From the NCBI RefSeq assembly GCF_029227915.1, contig NC_079882.1, positions 23,193,001-23,257,000 of the forward strand: a stretch of DNA of 64,000 nt, written 5' to 3'. This DNA comes from Hydractinia symbiolongicarpus. Its lineage: Eukaryota > Cnidaria > Hydrozoa > Anthoathecata > Hydractiniidae. The notes beneath the pieces were generated by a model. It saw only the letters and a list, made by a program, of their open reading frames with translations, was not told the DNA's origin and made no database searches. How positions within the stretch are numbered: the stretch's first letter is position 1; every line of letters starts with the position of its first letter. The position numbers were made by a program, and so were the translations under genes. Positions 11,211 to 38,708 of the stretch are shown here, in pieces.

Positions 11211-11914
11211 TTATACGTTATTTCCTTCATTCGAAGTTGCTGCATTGGCCAGTATGTCTGCTGGAGATTCTGAAATGTACCCCGATAGATCAACGCATGA
11301 TGTGTAGTAAAGGTGACATGCTTTCAATGCTGAGCTGATTGATCTACTCGCATCCACTAAACAGTTATTGAATTCACCGATACACTAAAGAATAAATAAA
11401 AACAATTGAATTCTTTCTTAATGTTTGAGCTTCAATAATTTCCTGATCTATTTTAAAAATCGGAAGTTTGCAGATGTTTTCGTCAAGAAAAGTGCATAGA
11501 TTTCATTTTGAAAATAAAAAGAGCATTCTAACTTTTTCGACTATAGATTTTGTGAATTCAATTTATTACGTACAGAATTTCATCTCCACATCCTTGAATT
11601 ACCTTATTCGAAGAAAACTTCGCACGGATTTAATTTGGCGCAGCGAGAGAAAAAATTGGCGCAGATTTAAATTAGCGAGTTTTGCCATTTTTTGCCAATT
11701 ACGCAAAATGTTTTATCCGAATAATGTATTACCGCAAAAGACAATTAAAAGAAAGGGACCTTCAAAAAGAAGAGTAAAAGAAAAATTAAAATGCGCTACG
11801 CAAGATTATTCGTTCTCTTTTTTTTTGTATAAAATTTACTTACGCCCCAGAATCTATTTTGTGCCTTTAGCTCATCATCACTCTCCTCCTCGCTTCTTCC
11901 AACTCTTCCGTACT
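11211..11914 (-). CDS. Last two exons of a small cysteine-rich protein
   Basis: Two minus-strand exons, 11914-11844 and 11384-11211, join in phase 0 across a GTAAGT donor and a TTCTTTAG acceptor. The visible product is 23 residues rich in Glu/Arg/Asp (YGRVGRSEEESDDELKAQNR...) followed by 57 residues with four cysteines spaced C-x6-C-x14-C-x6-C, and a TAA stop. This is the same inner spacing as the reading frames at 40748 and 53164; the outer cysteine pair of those proteins is Arg and Ser here. The charged stretch before the first Cys could be a propeptide. The start exon with the expected signal peptide was not found; it must end in phase 1 upstream (above 11914). No known family recognised. 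Confidence 0.5.
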
Positions 11915-12845
11915 CTAAAAAAATAAGTTTAGCAATTACTATGCTGCCTGCCCAAAACGAAAACAAAGCATTTTTATTATACTGTTAGATATTTGGGAAA
12001 GATTATCAGATATAAAATACAGTAAAAACCGTTCATTAAACGAAGAGGAATGCAAAGATGTTTTTTCGGAACAAAGTTTCTAAAATTACGTTTCGTTTCA
12101 AAATACATTCGAATTGATATACAAAACAACTAACTTGTAGATTTTCCTGGTCTTGATTCTACAACGTAACTAAGAGTAACCAAACAAAAAATAAACACAC
12201 TATAATTCAAAAAACCCATGGTTCAAAATCAGAGTCAACCCTTCTCCAATGTCAAATTCAAATATAAGAATGTTTACTCTTTGAGTTTTAACAACTTTAT
12301 ACCATTTTATTAAAAACAGAGAATATTCCTATTTAAAAAAGTGGGAGACCAAGGAAAAGATTGTTATTATCAAAAAACGCATACAGGGTGGTATTGTAAG
12401 CAGCTGCTTAAAAAATTTTTGCCTTAAAAATTGTGCTGTGATTTTCTTTTGTTTTGTTTCAAGTCCTTCCCACTTTACTTGCACCTGTTATAAAATCCCA
12501 CATGTGCTTTTCGTGTATCCCATTAACTTTGTATAGCATCCTGCAATGTTTTTAAGAAAGAGATAGTTGACGGTGACATTTTGAATCGTTTTTAAAGGAG
12601 AACAGCTGCTTGGTATTTAGTTAAAATTTCTAAAGTTTTTTAATGCTTTAAAATTCAAAAAATAAAAGAGTAACACGAGGTCCTTTTTTGTTCCAATTTG
12701 TATTTTATTATATCCTTTCATGTTATGCATTCTATTTTGATTATATTTTCGTTACAATAGGTCACGATATTTGGATGCCACCTATCAATTTCATTACAAG
12801 TCCTCAAAGGCTTTCCACTAAGAAAAAAAGAGTAGTGAGAAAAGC
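11915..12845. other. AT-rich non-coding stretch
   Basis: Should contain the missing first exon of the minus-strand cysteine-rich gene if that model is right, but I could not pick it out. No other feature seen. Confidence 0.4.
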
Positions 12846-13001
12846 TACCTCGCCCTCAGGGCTTGTGACCCCTGAGCCGTTATTACGGAGTGGCCTTAAC
12901 CTGAAGTTTTTTACTCTTTTTACATTTTTAAGCGTAAACTTCGAACTGCTTTTATTTCATCAACTTCATCAACGAGGCAAAATGCCCTGGGAACGAGGTT
13001 G
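12846..13001. mobile_element. CAACCTCGT-family MITE
   Basis: The left end TACCTCGCCCTCAGGGC and right end GCCCTGGGAACGAGGTTG are inverted repeats. The inside shares GAGCCGTTATTACGGAGTGGCC and CATCAACGAGGC-like words with the copy at 13577. Confidence 0.65.
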
Positions 13002-13576
13002 TGGGAAAAGTATAAAGTGTTTTTTTAATAAATTATTTGGACACACCCACAAGACAAGCCTTTGACAGTGACGTCTTAGCATATTAGCGCATCTCGGTTA
13101 TATGGAAACTGATCTGCAGGAAGTAGTAGTGAGATTGAAATGAACAAAATATCCGAGAATACAGGATCAAGATGGAAACGAGAAATTACAAAATAGACAT
13201 TATATGTTGTAATCTTAGTAAAAAAACAAAAACATGGCTTCCGTTGACATAAAAATTGTTGAGCAACCATTGTATAAGTTGCACAACAGTCACTGTGACA
13301 AGATTATTGAGAACAGTACAACCAAAAAAACAAAAAAAAAGAAGAGATATTACACAATAAATGATGCAGAGATAGAAATATTTCTAAGTATGGCGCAACA
13401 ATTGCAGATTTTGTTGGAAACTAATCTTAATATTTGTTAAAACTAAAACTATTCGTTATACCACTTGAATCAACGAACAAAATATTTGCTGCAATATATT
13501 TGCTGTCCTGATAGAAAAAAATAACATGAGCAAAGCATGAGCAATTCTATACAGCAATCGTAGTTACAATTTTCAT

Positions 13577-13658
13577 CAACCTCGGCCCCTGAGTCGCTAT
13601 AACGGAGTGGCCAATAAAAACTTCATCAACAAGGCTAAATGCCCTAGAAACGAGGTTG
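13577..13658. mobile_element. CAACCTCGT-family MITE
   Basis: CAACCTCGGCCCCTGAG at the left and GCCCTAGAAACGAGGTTG at the right. It is a shortened relative of the copy at 12846, sharing ATAACGGAGTGGCC and CTTCATCAAC. Confidence 0.65.
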
Positions 13659-14065
13659 TATTTTCACGAAACACAATGTTGTACAAAAGTGAATAGAATT
13701 TTTTTATGTGAGTCATAAAATTTGACTTCAACTTGAAGTGTTCTTATCATTTTTATATGTTCAAGCTTAAAACTTCAATTGAACTATGAAATTCTATTTA
13801 TTTTATTAATTTAATTCAGGTACAAATTTTGCAGAATCTCAAAAAAAGTCTTGCTTGGCTATTCCCTTTTTTGCTTTTATTTTTCAGTCAATCTCAGCCT
13901 TTCAGTTCTTATAAAATATTACTAATATAAAAAAAAATAATTGGGGACATTAAAAATCGTTAAAGAACTGCTATATAACAGACACTGTTTCGACTTTATT
14001 GAAAATACGTTGTACAACAAAGCGAAGCAAGAGATATCGCACTTTAAATCTTACAATAGTTGCAC

Positions 14066-14147
14066 TAACTTCGTCCCCAGGGCATCTTTTTTTCTGACAT
14101 CCAGGACGACAGCAGCAAAGATGCAAGATGCACTAGGCACGAGGTTG
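14066..14147. mobile_element. CAACCTCGT-family MITE
   Basis: Left TAACTTCGTCCCCAGGGCATCTT; right AAGATGCA... to GGCACGAGGTTG. Weak internal complementarity (GCATCTT/AAGATGC) extends the ends. Confidence 0.6.
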
Positions 14148-14275
14148 CAGTTGCACAACAATTACAGATTTTTTTATAAACTAAGTTTACATTGCTTCCC
14201 AAGTCTTCTTATCATTACTTATCATTTCAGTACATTGACATCTTTATGAGTCAGGCTAATTTCATTCAAGCTAAC

Positions 14276-14369
14276 CAATCTCGTTTCCAGGGCAATTTTT
14301 CGCTTTTTAGATATCCGAGGCGGCGCGAAAAATATTAAAAAACAGAAAAATTGCTTTGCTACAAGGTTG
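14276..14369. mobile_element. CAACCTCGT-family MITE
   Basis: CAATCTCGTTTCCAGGGCAA ... TTGCTTTGCTACAAGGTTG. The inverted repeat continues inward (CAATTTTTC/GAAAAATTG). Confidence 0.6.
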
Positions 14370-16087
14370 TCGAGCTATCCTACCAGATTCAAGCGAGAAT
14401 TCTTTTTGCTTTATATTCTTATTCTCATATTTTTTTACTTTATTTTTGCAATCCTAAAATACTCGTTAAAAGAACATCACTTCTGTCAACTTCACACCTG
14501 CCATTCAGCACTTGGATTTTTATTTCTCCATGATTCTCCACGGACAGCCGTAGAGAATCATGGTATGGTACCTAACGGTAACTTACTAGATTATCCAGCC
14601 CCTGTTTTACCTTTTTTAAAACTTCTGCCTGACCAGTTGCCTTAGCTGTTACTTAAGTTTAGTCCAAATCTCAGCCTCATCCCTTAGCAATTCAGTTACT
14701 TCTAAAAGAAACGCGTGCTAAACACCTCTTTTTTCTAAAATAAACGCCACACAGAATTTGAAACTTGTTGTATACGCCACAGGTGTGTACTAGGTAAGAT
14801 GCTGCGTAAGTTATTCAGAGTCTTAAGAAAGTGTTCACAATTAACCGAATGGGCTTTGACCGCATAGATAAACCATCGATCAGTAAAGCATTTATCTTAT
14901 ATGTTATATATGTAAAAAATGTATAAAAAATATGCATGCAATAAATCTTTATAACTAAATAAAGGACTAACATAAAAGCAAAAAAAATTAAAAAAATTAA
15001 TAACACATAATAATTCTGGCGCTCTCTCCTTTTTTCTCTTTCTAACTTTAAAAATTTAGTGCTTCACAAAATTACTGAATTTTAATGCCGAGAATATTTC
15101 AAAATGCTGAAATGCTGAAAATATTTCAAAATGCTATACAACAACTGTCTTTTCGCAAATATTTTTCGGAAAATTCCTCGCAACGGCAAAGATTCCAGCT
15201 ACAACTGAAAAAGTGTTTATAAGCTATATACAATCGTGAAATACGTCAGCTGTCATTTTTACATTAAATTACATACCTAATAATAATGTAGTTCTCTCTT
15301 GATGCATTTTAAAAATAAAAACATGCCACAGTTTGTAAAACGAAGGTTGGAGAGATTCGAGGTAAAAGTTGTTAAAGAAGTTTTAATTTGATTTTTTAAA
15401 ATTGAAAACAATTAAATTGTTTAAAGATTCCTGCTTTCCAAAAAGCAGAAACCTCTAAATACCAGACAAAATCTTTTTGTTACTCTGAGTTAAGACAGTA
15501 CTATCCATTGGTGTAAGCGCTATACAAAAATATATTTAGTAACAATTATAAAGAGTTAATGAATGCATATCAATCATTTAGGAGCATTATCGTAATATAC
15601 CATATAACTACATAGTCGTTGGACATCGAAAGAACAACTTGTATGTTCGAAAAAGACGCCAGGTCAGCTATTTGAAGGTGACTTTATATATGGGAGTCAG
15701 GGGGTGTTACCTTAAACTTTTCTTAACGTTGCTATATGTTATAGCAGATTCTAAACTAAGAATTTAAACCTGCTGTTAAAAAAAAGTACAGAAAAAAGTT
15801 TAATTTCTTAGTTTGATTGGTCATTGAAAAGGTCAATGAATTTGAAAAGAAGTTGGGCTTAAAGGGAGAGGGTTTATGAAGAGACTGTTTGACTAAAGCA
15901 TTACAGTGTGAGCATTAAAATCTAATTTCTCAAAAATGTTGAAAAATAGAAATAACCACATAACAACAAACGAGGCCCAGTAAATACAAGCTATATACAT
16001 GGCTGCCTCAGACTATAAAATTACTTTTCATCTAAATTATAAATTCATTTTCAGTTTAAAAGAGTTTCCTACAATTAAAGATCTATA
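14370..16087. other. Intergenic AT-rich DNA
   Basis: Contains a short hairpin at about 14529-14562 (CCATGATTCTC / GAGAATCATGG) and otherwise AT-rich sequence; the 3' UTR of the RhoGAP gene lies at its right end. No gene supported. Confidence 0.45.
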
Positions 16088-31397
<15,310 letters not shown>

Positions 31398-32032
31398 TGT
31401 TTTTCTAAATAAAATCTAACAATATGAAAGGCTTTATAATTTGTGGGTCAAATTTTTGACCAATATCTTATTAAACTAGCTTTAACTCTACACTGACAGC
31501 TTGGGTAACATCTTATATAAAAACTTGCTTATTTTTAAAAAATACATCTTCTCAGTGTCTATATAACTGACGAAACATTTTTTACCAACTTTATTTGGTG
31601 TTGTCAAGGTTTTTTGGCCAAATTGTTTTAGTGTAATAACTAAAATGCCACAAAAATGAGATGATATACAAAGGGTTCAGCCTTTCCAATTACGTCAAGA
31701 TTACAGCATTTTACTACATGGCATTGTTTCATAGACCAAAAGATTTTATTAGAAATATTTTGGGCAAATTACATCACTGCTTCTTGTCCTAGACATATTC
31801 TAAATACATGCAGGAAAATTACATTAAAAATTATTCATCATAATAATGCAATCTTGTAGGGAAACAGAAAAATATTATACACCCATATTGTCAGCGTGGA
31901 ACAAAAAGTTCCATTAGATCAATCAGACTAACTACACAAATACAAAAATAAGCACTTAAATGACCTACAACTTGGTTAAAAAAAATTGATTGCAAAGCAA
32001 CAGAGGAAAAAAATTAAAATTATTATAACTTA
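31398..32032. other. Upstream region of the RhoGAP gene
   Basis: AT-rich DNA before the RhoGAP start codon. An acceptor-like TTTTATTTAG ends 7 bases before ATG on the minus strand. No TATA box or further exon could be assigned. Confidence 0.4.
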
Positions 32033-33522
32033 CAGTGCCGGTCGCAAGTAACTATCCACAAGTATTAAACTACGGGTACAAGTAATTTCTTTTGTGGGTA
32101 TTCCACAAGTATGTAACGAATATCCTGTGCGTACGAGTACGCCGAAAATACTCGCACAATTTTTCTACTGTACTCACACAGTATTCACTAGCATGCACAA
32201 TAGGCAAACGGTATAATTAAACGAGAAACTTTCCTATATTTTCTAAAAAATGTGTTTCGGTGTTTACGTTATTTTTTGTTTCAATATTTTTTAGCATGAA
32301 TTTGAACGATTTGTTCATTGTTATATTTTTAAAACAAAGAACAACGATTTCTTAAGTTCAGGGGAACTCCGTATTAGATAGATAGATAGATGTGCATATT
32401 TTACATGGCTAGCCTCACAAATATCAAGGGATATACCCTGTCTATTATTTCCAGGAGACAAGTTTCACGTGATTGGGTGTTTTAAAAGACTTGTAAGTCA
32501 CATCATTACCATGGGGTTTAAAAAAAAAATATGCAAATTTTTAAACATTTTTGTAAAAAAAGTATTTTTAAGAAATACAAAATTCAATTGAAACCTAAAA
32601 TCCAGTTGCTCTACCGTTCCATTCAACAACTCTGGGTACCACTTTTTTTGAATGACCGATATAACACTGACAATTTTCTGCTGTCACGCCAGCCCAAAAT
32701 TGTTTTATTCCTGCCTCTAATTCTGCTTTCGTTCGAGGCTTAACACTTTCACAAATTTTCACAAATTTTCAATAGGATTCATATCTGGTGATTCTGGCAG
32801 AGTTTTCCACCAATTTATTCCTAATCGTTTACTTCTGTGTTTAGGATCATTATCTTGCATAAATGGGTGCCCATCTGCAAATGTTTCAGTAATGAATGGT
32901 GCAAGTGTGTTCTGCAGAATTTGAAAATTCCACTGAAAATGATGATATCGCATGTACCTTTTTTGAGATACAAGCCCAAACACAGAATTTGAATGGATGT
33001 TTGGGCTTGCCTTTTAGGTTCGGAGGCTGCCGCCAACAATGGAACAATAACATCCCATTCCAATCTAGTTGTACAGTATGCAGAACTTGTCACTTCAAAG
33101 CACGTCTTCAAAGTTTTCCTGATTTCTTAAGAATAGTTGCGCGAACTCTAATCGCTTGACTCGATTAGCTTTGCGAACCAACTGGCAATACTTTCTACCA
33201 GTAGCTAACCACCCTAGACCTCTTCTCAATTGCTTAATTTTTGATAAAGAAAAGTTGACATTAAATCTTTCTGTCAACTTTGTGCCCAATCTTCTTGCAG
33301 TAGTTTCATCCTTAATCTTCATTGTGTTGTCAATAAAATCAAGAAATTCTAAACTAACGTCAACCGGATCGTGTACAGGCAGAGGTAGATCTCCAATAGT
33401 TCCATGTGTATCCCATTTTTAAGCAAATTGTATACAGAAGCCCTGGTTACAACACAACCTTCTCATTTTAGGATTTTAATTATTTTCGTATACTCGCGTA
33501 TAGTTACTCGCGATCAGTACTG
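32033..33522 (-). mobile_element. Tc1/mariner-type transposon, inactive
   Basis: Terminal inverted repeats: CAGTGCCGGTCGCAAGTAAC at 32033 and, on the other strand from 33522, CAGTACTGATCGCGAGTAAC; the left end is flanked by TA. The minus strand carries a broken transposase in several frames: a helix-turn-helix part (KIKDETTARRLGTKLTERFN; GWLATGRKY), then a DDE_3-like core with FMQDNDPKHRSKR and WWKTLPESPDMNPIENL, and a C-terminal tail to about 32600. Frameshifts separate the pieces, so the element is defective. Confidence 0.85.
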
Positions 33523-33529
33523 TGATATA

Positions 33530-33676
33530 TTATGGTACAAAGTCAAAAAAATAGAATGCAGCTAACGTAACAAAGGCAAATCCAGCAGCATTCAACAATG
33601 CGATCTTAAACACAATATTTTTATGTAGGACAGGGTAAAACAACAACGACCAAACAACTGCCAACATGAGAAAAAT
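33530..33676 (-). CDS. Terminal exon of an unknown membrane protein
   Basis: An acceptor TTTTACAG precedes a 147-nt frame in phase 0: 48 residues and TAA. The peptide has two hydrophobic segments, IFLMLAVVWSLLFYPVL and LLNAAGFAFVTLAAFYFFDF, separated by HKNIVFKIA, a pattern of two membrane helices. The frame is clean in AT-rich DNA and its stop lies 8 bases from the end of the mariner element. I do not recognise the family. Upstream exons should lie above 33676 but were not identified. It could be a chance frame. Confidence 0.4.
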   Translation of the reverse strand: MFLMLAVVWSLLFYPVLHKNIVFKIALLNAAGFAFVTLAAFYFFDFVP

Positions 33677-36582
33677 CTGTAAAATTACGAAGACATTTTA
33701 AATTTATCTATACAAGAATTTCTTCTTTTTTCTTTTGTTTCTTTCCATGGTGCACATGTATCATTTTTTTTTTGTTTTTATTCTTTGATACACAATGAAT
33801 TAATTATTTAAACATAAAAAATATTGTTAAGGGAAAAAATTACAAATATGGTCACCTAATCTCTGACTTTAGGGTTTTCAAGGATTTAACGGTTTTTAAG
33901 GTCTAATAGACACCCTGAAAATATAGATATGCAGATATCGTTCAAAAGAAGTATTTTGACATGATCAACGTCTAGGGGGCGGCGCCAGGCCAGCCCAGGC
34001 GTCTTACTATACATATGTGTACGAAAGAGAAAGGAGGGTAAGTCTATGGACTTTATGCTATTAACTTTATAGAATTATTAATCACATCACACGGCATGTA
34101 GCTCTACTTCAAAGGTCGGACGTATCTTCACAATATCTGATCAGTTCGTAAATCTACAATCTTAGCGACCCTTCACAAAAAAAATTTGTTTCGTTTTGCT
34201 GCCCACCTTCCACCATATTTGTACAATTTCTAAGAAAACCCAAAACGTTCGGAAGTATTAAAACTGTGACCACAAACCCTCGTTGTGATTTCCGTTAAGG
34301 ACATATGCGGCGAAATACTTGTGGGTATTAAAAACAAGGCAGTTATGAATTTTTTATGGAAAACACGGAAGATTGTGTTATAATTATGTAAATGTTTACA
34401 GCGAGATATTTCGCCGCTAAAAAGTAGAAACTGTTTCTACTTTAAGGCTAAGCGAATATTTCGAAGCAAAATCAACAAACAAAAAGGCGTATACTCAGTT
34501 AGATTTTTCGCGTAGGTGTGTTATTTTTGCGCAGTTTGGGCGTAGCGCTTGAATTTACTATTTTTTATATCACGCTGTTAGGCAATCGTTTTTATTTGGC
34601 AAAATTTGGTGTTGGCAAAACTAATTTCTGCGAATTAAGCTTATTTCAGCTGAAATAACATTATATTTTTGTCATTTATATTTGTGAGAGTTACGAAATA
34701 ACACACGGACTTATTATAACAGTAAGCGGACATCGTATCCGGATCTCTATAAAAAGTCCACTACAGGTGTTCACTATATACAGGTTTTTTCTGTATATGC
34801 TTACATAGCTCCAAAAACCTGCTCTGTGGTGCTATGGTATAATCAAATCGACAGAAAATTGAAAGAAAATGAGCTTAACGCTCTTAGGGCCAGAGTGGGC
34901 TTTTAAAACCCCATCCTCCCAATTTTTTGTAACAACGTCTAAACATATCGTTTTAGGAGTTCAGACTTGGTGACTTTTTATCGATTTTGGTTAGTTTTAG
35001 GGTAGATAGTTTCAGGATGCGTTTGACGTCACGTTTATTGTGTCATGGTGACTCATCAACTAACAGGTGTTTGGAAAAAAATCGCCCAAATTAAACATTT
35101 GAAACAAGTTTTCCTAATTTTACGTTTCACCGTTCTGACCCGTTTTCGGGCTCAGAAATGTATGATGACGTTATTTTGGAGTGGATGACGTCATCCAAAG
35201 TTATTTATATCCTAATTGTCCTTCAATGACTCCTTCATATTGAAAACGCTAGGGTTTACGTTGGTTAAGTTTAGCTCATGTAATAAAAAAACACAAAACA
35301 GCTAAGGAGTTCAGGAGTATATGTTTTTTTGTGGAATAGATGAAATGAGAGGTGTAAGCCACTTTACTGCAAAAGAAATAGATTTGAATATCTGCGGGAA
35401 AGACTACTAGGGTGGTTATCATCATTTTTGGTGGAAAGATCAAAGATCTTTTGTTATTTGACTAAGTTATTTCTTATTCTAAATTATGTTAATAGCCATT
35501 GTTTACGTGGGCGCTGAAGTGGATTATCTCACTGTGTGTCACTTTAAACGCTCTCCACTTGGCGTACATGTGCGCAAAAGTAGCGACATTGCAACCTCCT
35601 GGCTGCAGAGTATTGACCATTTGATCATTTTAACCGTGTTTTAAAGTTAATGATAGATTATCATTTTCAGTGAAAGTCTCCATTCTCTTATAATTCAAAA
35701 CAATCTTGTCCCCAGGTCTCATCGTGGATGGACATACTAGATTTTTTTACATTTCGCTGCAAGTAGTTGGCAGAAAACGTAAGAATCAGGCCGCACTCCA
35801 TAAATTCGGCAACACATTGACCAGCCTTTTCCACAAGGCTCCTCAAAAAATTGACAAAGTGCATATTCTTCAATACAAGACACTCTGTAGTATGGCTACA
35901 AACAAGTGTGATATGATACTTCTGTAATTAGATGGTCCATTAGGCTACAGCAATAAAAGCTGGCGGGAGCAGTGATAGTTGATCCTTTGTTCTTAATTAA
36001 ATGCTGGGAGGGGATCGTCCAGCCTAAACTTTACACATGGCTGCAAGGCATTTAGATTTGAAATGAGAGCACATTTTCACGTTGCACATGCATTGAAATG
36101 CATTTAAATTTAGGGCTGCTTCATATGTTAAAACAAATAAAAATGATCGGGGCGATCTAGAAGAACGATGAATGCTTTTAGAGTTCTCTTTCTGATCGCC
36201 TGAAAGGTATTCTAGTATTCTATGGTTTTACGACGACGCTGTTTTATGCGTTTATTTTAACATTAAATTAACTTTTTATTCGCGTGATATTATTTATAAT
36301 CTATACATATCCGCGTAGTGAGACAGAAAAATGAAAAATGGCAACCCGTTTCGTAGCCGGGATGTAATGTGCCGTATTAAAAACATCGATTGACATGTTA
36401 TTGTTGTTTTTATTGGCCATTCTGTTTTGTATTAAAAATACTTAATTATCGGTAAACCCCAATCCAGCCACTTCAAGGATTAAGATAAATGCCTCTATTG
36501 AACAAAAACAATAATTCAGCTTGACATGTTAAAACTCATCTTATGATGACCCTTCATTATGAGTTGATCTACGCGCCAGCGT
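33677..36582. other. Non-coding DNA
   Basis: No supportable gene. It should hold upstream exons of the membrane-protein gene if that is real. A reading frame at 35688-35873 (minus) has no recognisable domain. Confidence 0.4.
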
Positions 36583-36801
36583 CAACCTCGTCTCCAGGGC
36601 TCTTCTACGCCTATGTTATTCTGACGGGAAGGCTCCGTTATTATATGTGGCAACCTCGATCTCAGAGCCTGTACCGTTTTTGATATGAACGTACGTTTCT
36701 TCCTCATGTCAAAAACGCTGCAGATCCTGGGATCTAGGTTGATTATGGAGTCGTCCCGTCAGAATATCATAGGTGTAAAATAGTCCTGGTGATGACGTTG
36801 G
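36583..36801. mobile_element. CAACCTCGT MITE nested in another MITE of its family
   Basis: Outer element: CAACCTCGTCTCCAGGGCTC (36583) with CTATGTTATTCTGACGGGA, mirrored by TCCCGTCAGAATATCATAG and GTCCTGGTGATGACGTTG (to 36801). Inner element 36651-36741: CAACCTCGATCTCAGAGCC ... GATCCTGGGATCTAGGTTG, with a further inner repeat GTTTTTGA/TCAAAAAC. Confidence 0.75.
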
Positions 36802-37259
36802 TTATTTAGGGTTTTTTCCTTTGGTTCCTTACACAAAGGCGTTTGCAATAAATATACTTTGCATATCTTCTATAAGCCATTGGTATGGCCAAGACATGAC
36901 ATATCATTCATACAGGGAGGAATTCACAAAAGCCTTTTTTACGAAGATAATACGTGCACAAAAGCAGGACCGGATAATTAGTAACGCCTCATCAGACATA
37001 AATTTACGTGCACGCCTTATAAATTTCTTTTTGCGTGCGCGCAGAAAGACATATATACCTGTTAAACTTTCTCTTGCGTGCGACACGCGTGTAAATTGTT
37101 TTTTCGTCCAATGCGTCACCTCTTTTTAATGAATCAAACTGAGGCTAGGTTTTAACACTTAAAGTCATGCTATTTCATTTCCTTCCTGCTTTTCATTTAT
37201 TTATGAATTGATCCATCTCTGTCAAAAAATTTGAAAATATGTAAAAAAAATTAATCAGC

Positions 37260-37745
37260 CTATTGCAAAATTTACTACTTCTCAGCAGAAATACAAACAG
37301 CGCATAACATCATTGCCAGCCCTTCCCCCTCTTCCCGCGAAGTGACTTCGATTGACAGGCCTGTGGTTGGCCGTATTTTTAACAAGTTCACAAATATGGA
37401 CAACAGTGTCAAACAATCAATGAACAATGCCAGGTAGACAACGTTGAAAGGTTTGTTATTCACATTCTCTGGCATGTCTGCACACCGAAATAATCCACGC
37501 CAGGGCACACGAAGGCCCGAAATTCGTGAAAAAATGGTCATGCTGACGTCAGCAAAATTAGCACATTTCAAGAATTTGCACTTATTTAAACAACCTCAAC
37601 AAGATCTGAAGTCCTAAATTCCACTGTGAACATTGACATGTTCAAGATGCGTGAATCTAATATAGAAATAGCCTACGTAATTACTTGTGGTGGCGAACTT
37701 TGAAATTCGTTGTCTTGTCTTAACATATTTTGTTCAAGATTGTAG
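37260..37745 (-). mobile_element. CTACAATCTTGG-family MITE
   Basis: Reading the minus strand from 37745: CTACAATCTTGAACAAAATA, then TTTCAAAGTTCGCCACCAC and GTGCTAATTTTGCTGACGTC, collinear with the copy at 22208. The far end is diverged or lost near 37260. Confidence 0.7.
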
Positions 37746-38194
37746 TCATTACTCCGTGGGTATTATCACGGGTGTTATTAATATAGAATATGTTCTTATT
37801 AATCTTATCTAGATGCAAGAAACATGATACTGCTCATGTTTATAAAGTTACCACACAACACCTAATTTATTTTTACCGCATACTTATTGCTAATCATATT
37901 CCTCGGATGCTTGTGGTTTGTGTTCCAATTGATCCATAAACACGTGAACGAGCTCTAAACTTTGTATAAACATAAAAGATAATCAACCTCTTCAAATATG
38001 AATCAAATACTTTACTTGTAAAGCAATATTCTCCTTTAACTTGAATCTTGAATCTTGTTTAAGTGGATTATAGACAGTAGAGTCACTTAAGAAGTGGCAC
38101 GTTACCAGCTTTCGCAATGCCGATTTTACCGAACTTCCTGCACAGCGAGTGTTTTAGCAACAAAATATAGATAGACGTCTTTTTATGTAAAGTT

Positions 38195-38455
38195 GAATTT
38201 TCACTCAACAGCAAAACGGAACAAAACAGAAACAAAAAAATACTTAAATTTGATTGGCTACCTGCTGGTTATTTTTTTGTTTTTATATTTTTTTCCGTTT
38301 CTGTTCTCAGTGAAATTGAAATGATCTCAACTTTTCTCCTAGTTTTAGTTATGATTGGAACGGAATGAACCAATCAGATTCTAGAAATTACAATTGTCTG
38401 TTCCATTCCGTTCCGTTCTGATCCATTCTATTTCGTTTTTAAGTGGAAATTAACC
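38195..38455. mobile_element. Inverted-repeat element, TTTTCACT/AAGTGGAAA ends
   Basis: Left AATTTTCACTCAACAGCAAAA; right TTTCGTTTTTAAGTGGAAATT. The interior is rich in complementary words (GGAACAAAACAG versus CTGTTCCATTCC). Probably a diverged MITE. Confidence 0.45.
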
Positions 38456-38587
38456 TTGAAAATATACTTTTTGAGTTCATCCAGGATTTTTCCTTGTTTG
38501 AGGTAAAGCCTGATCAGTAATTTATATTAAATTTTCTAAACTTTTTAAAAGTTAGCAGCTGAAAATACCTATAAATCGAGCCTCTTA

Positions 38588-38708
38588 CAACCTCGTACCC
38601 AGGGCTCATTTTCTTTTTCTTACAATCTCGAAATATTTCTTTTCTTGTATTTTTTTCTCGCTGTCCGAGATTGTTAAAAGGGGAAAAAGATCCCTGGGTG
38701 CTAGGTTG
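38588..38708. mobile_element. CAACCTCGT MITE with nested inner inverted repeat
   Basis: CAACCTCGTACCCAGGGCTC at the left and GATCCCTGGGTGCTAGGTTG at the right. Inside, ACAATCTCG at ~38619 pairs with CGAGATTGTT at ~38666, as if a smaller relative sat within. Confidence 0.7.

Noticed and set aside
12688-13065. 125-codon plus-strand frame
   Set aside because: Half of it is a CAACCTCGT MITE and the rest is hydrophobic AT-rich chance sequence.
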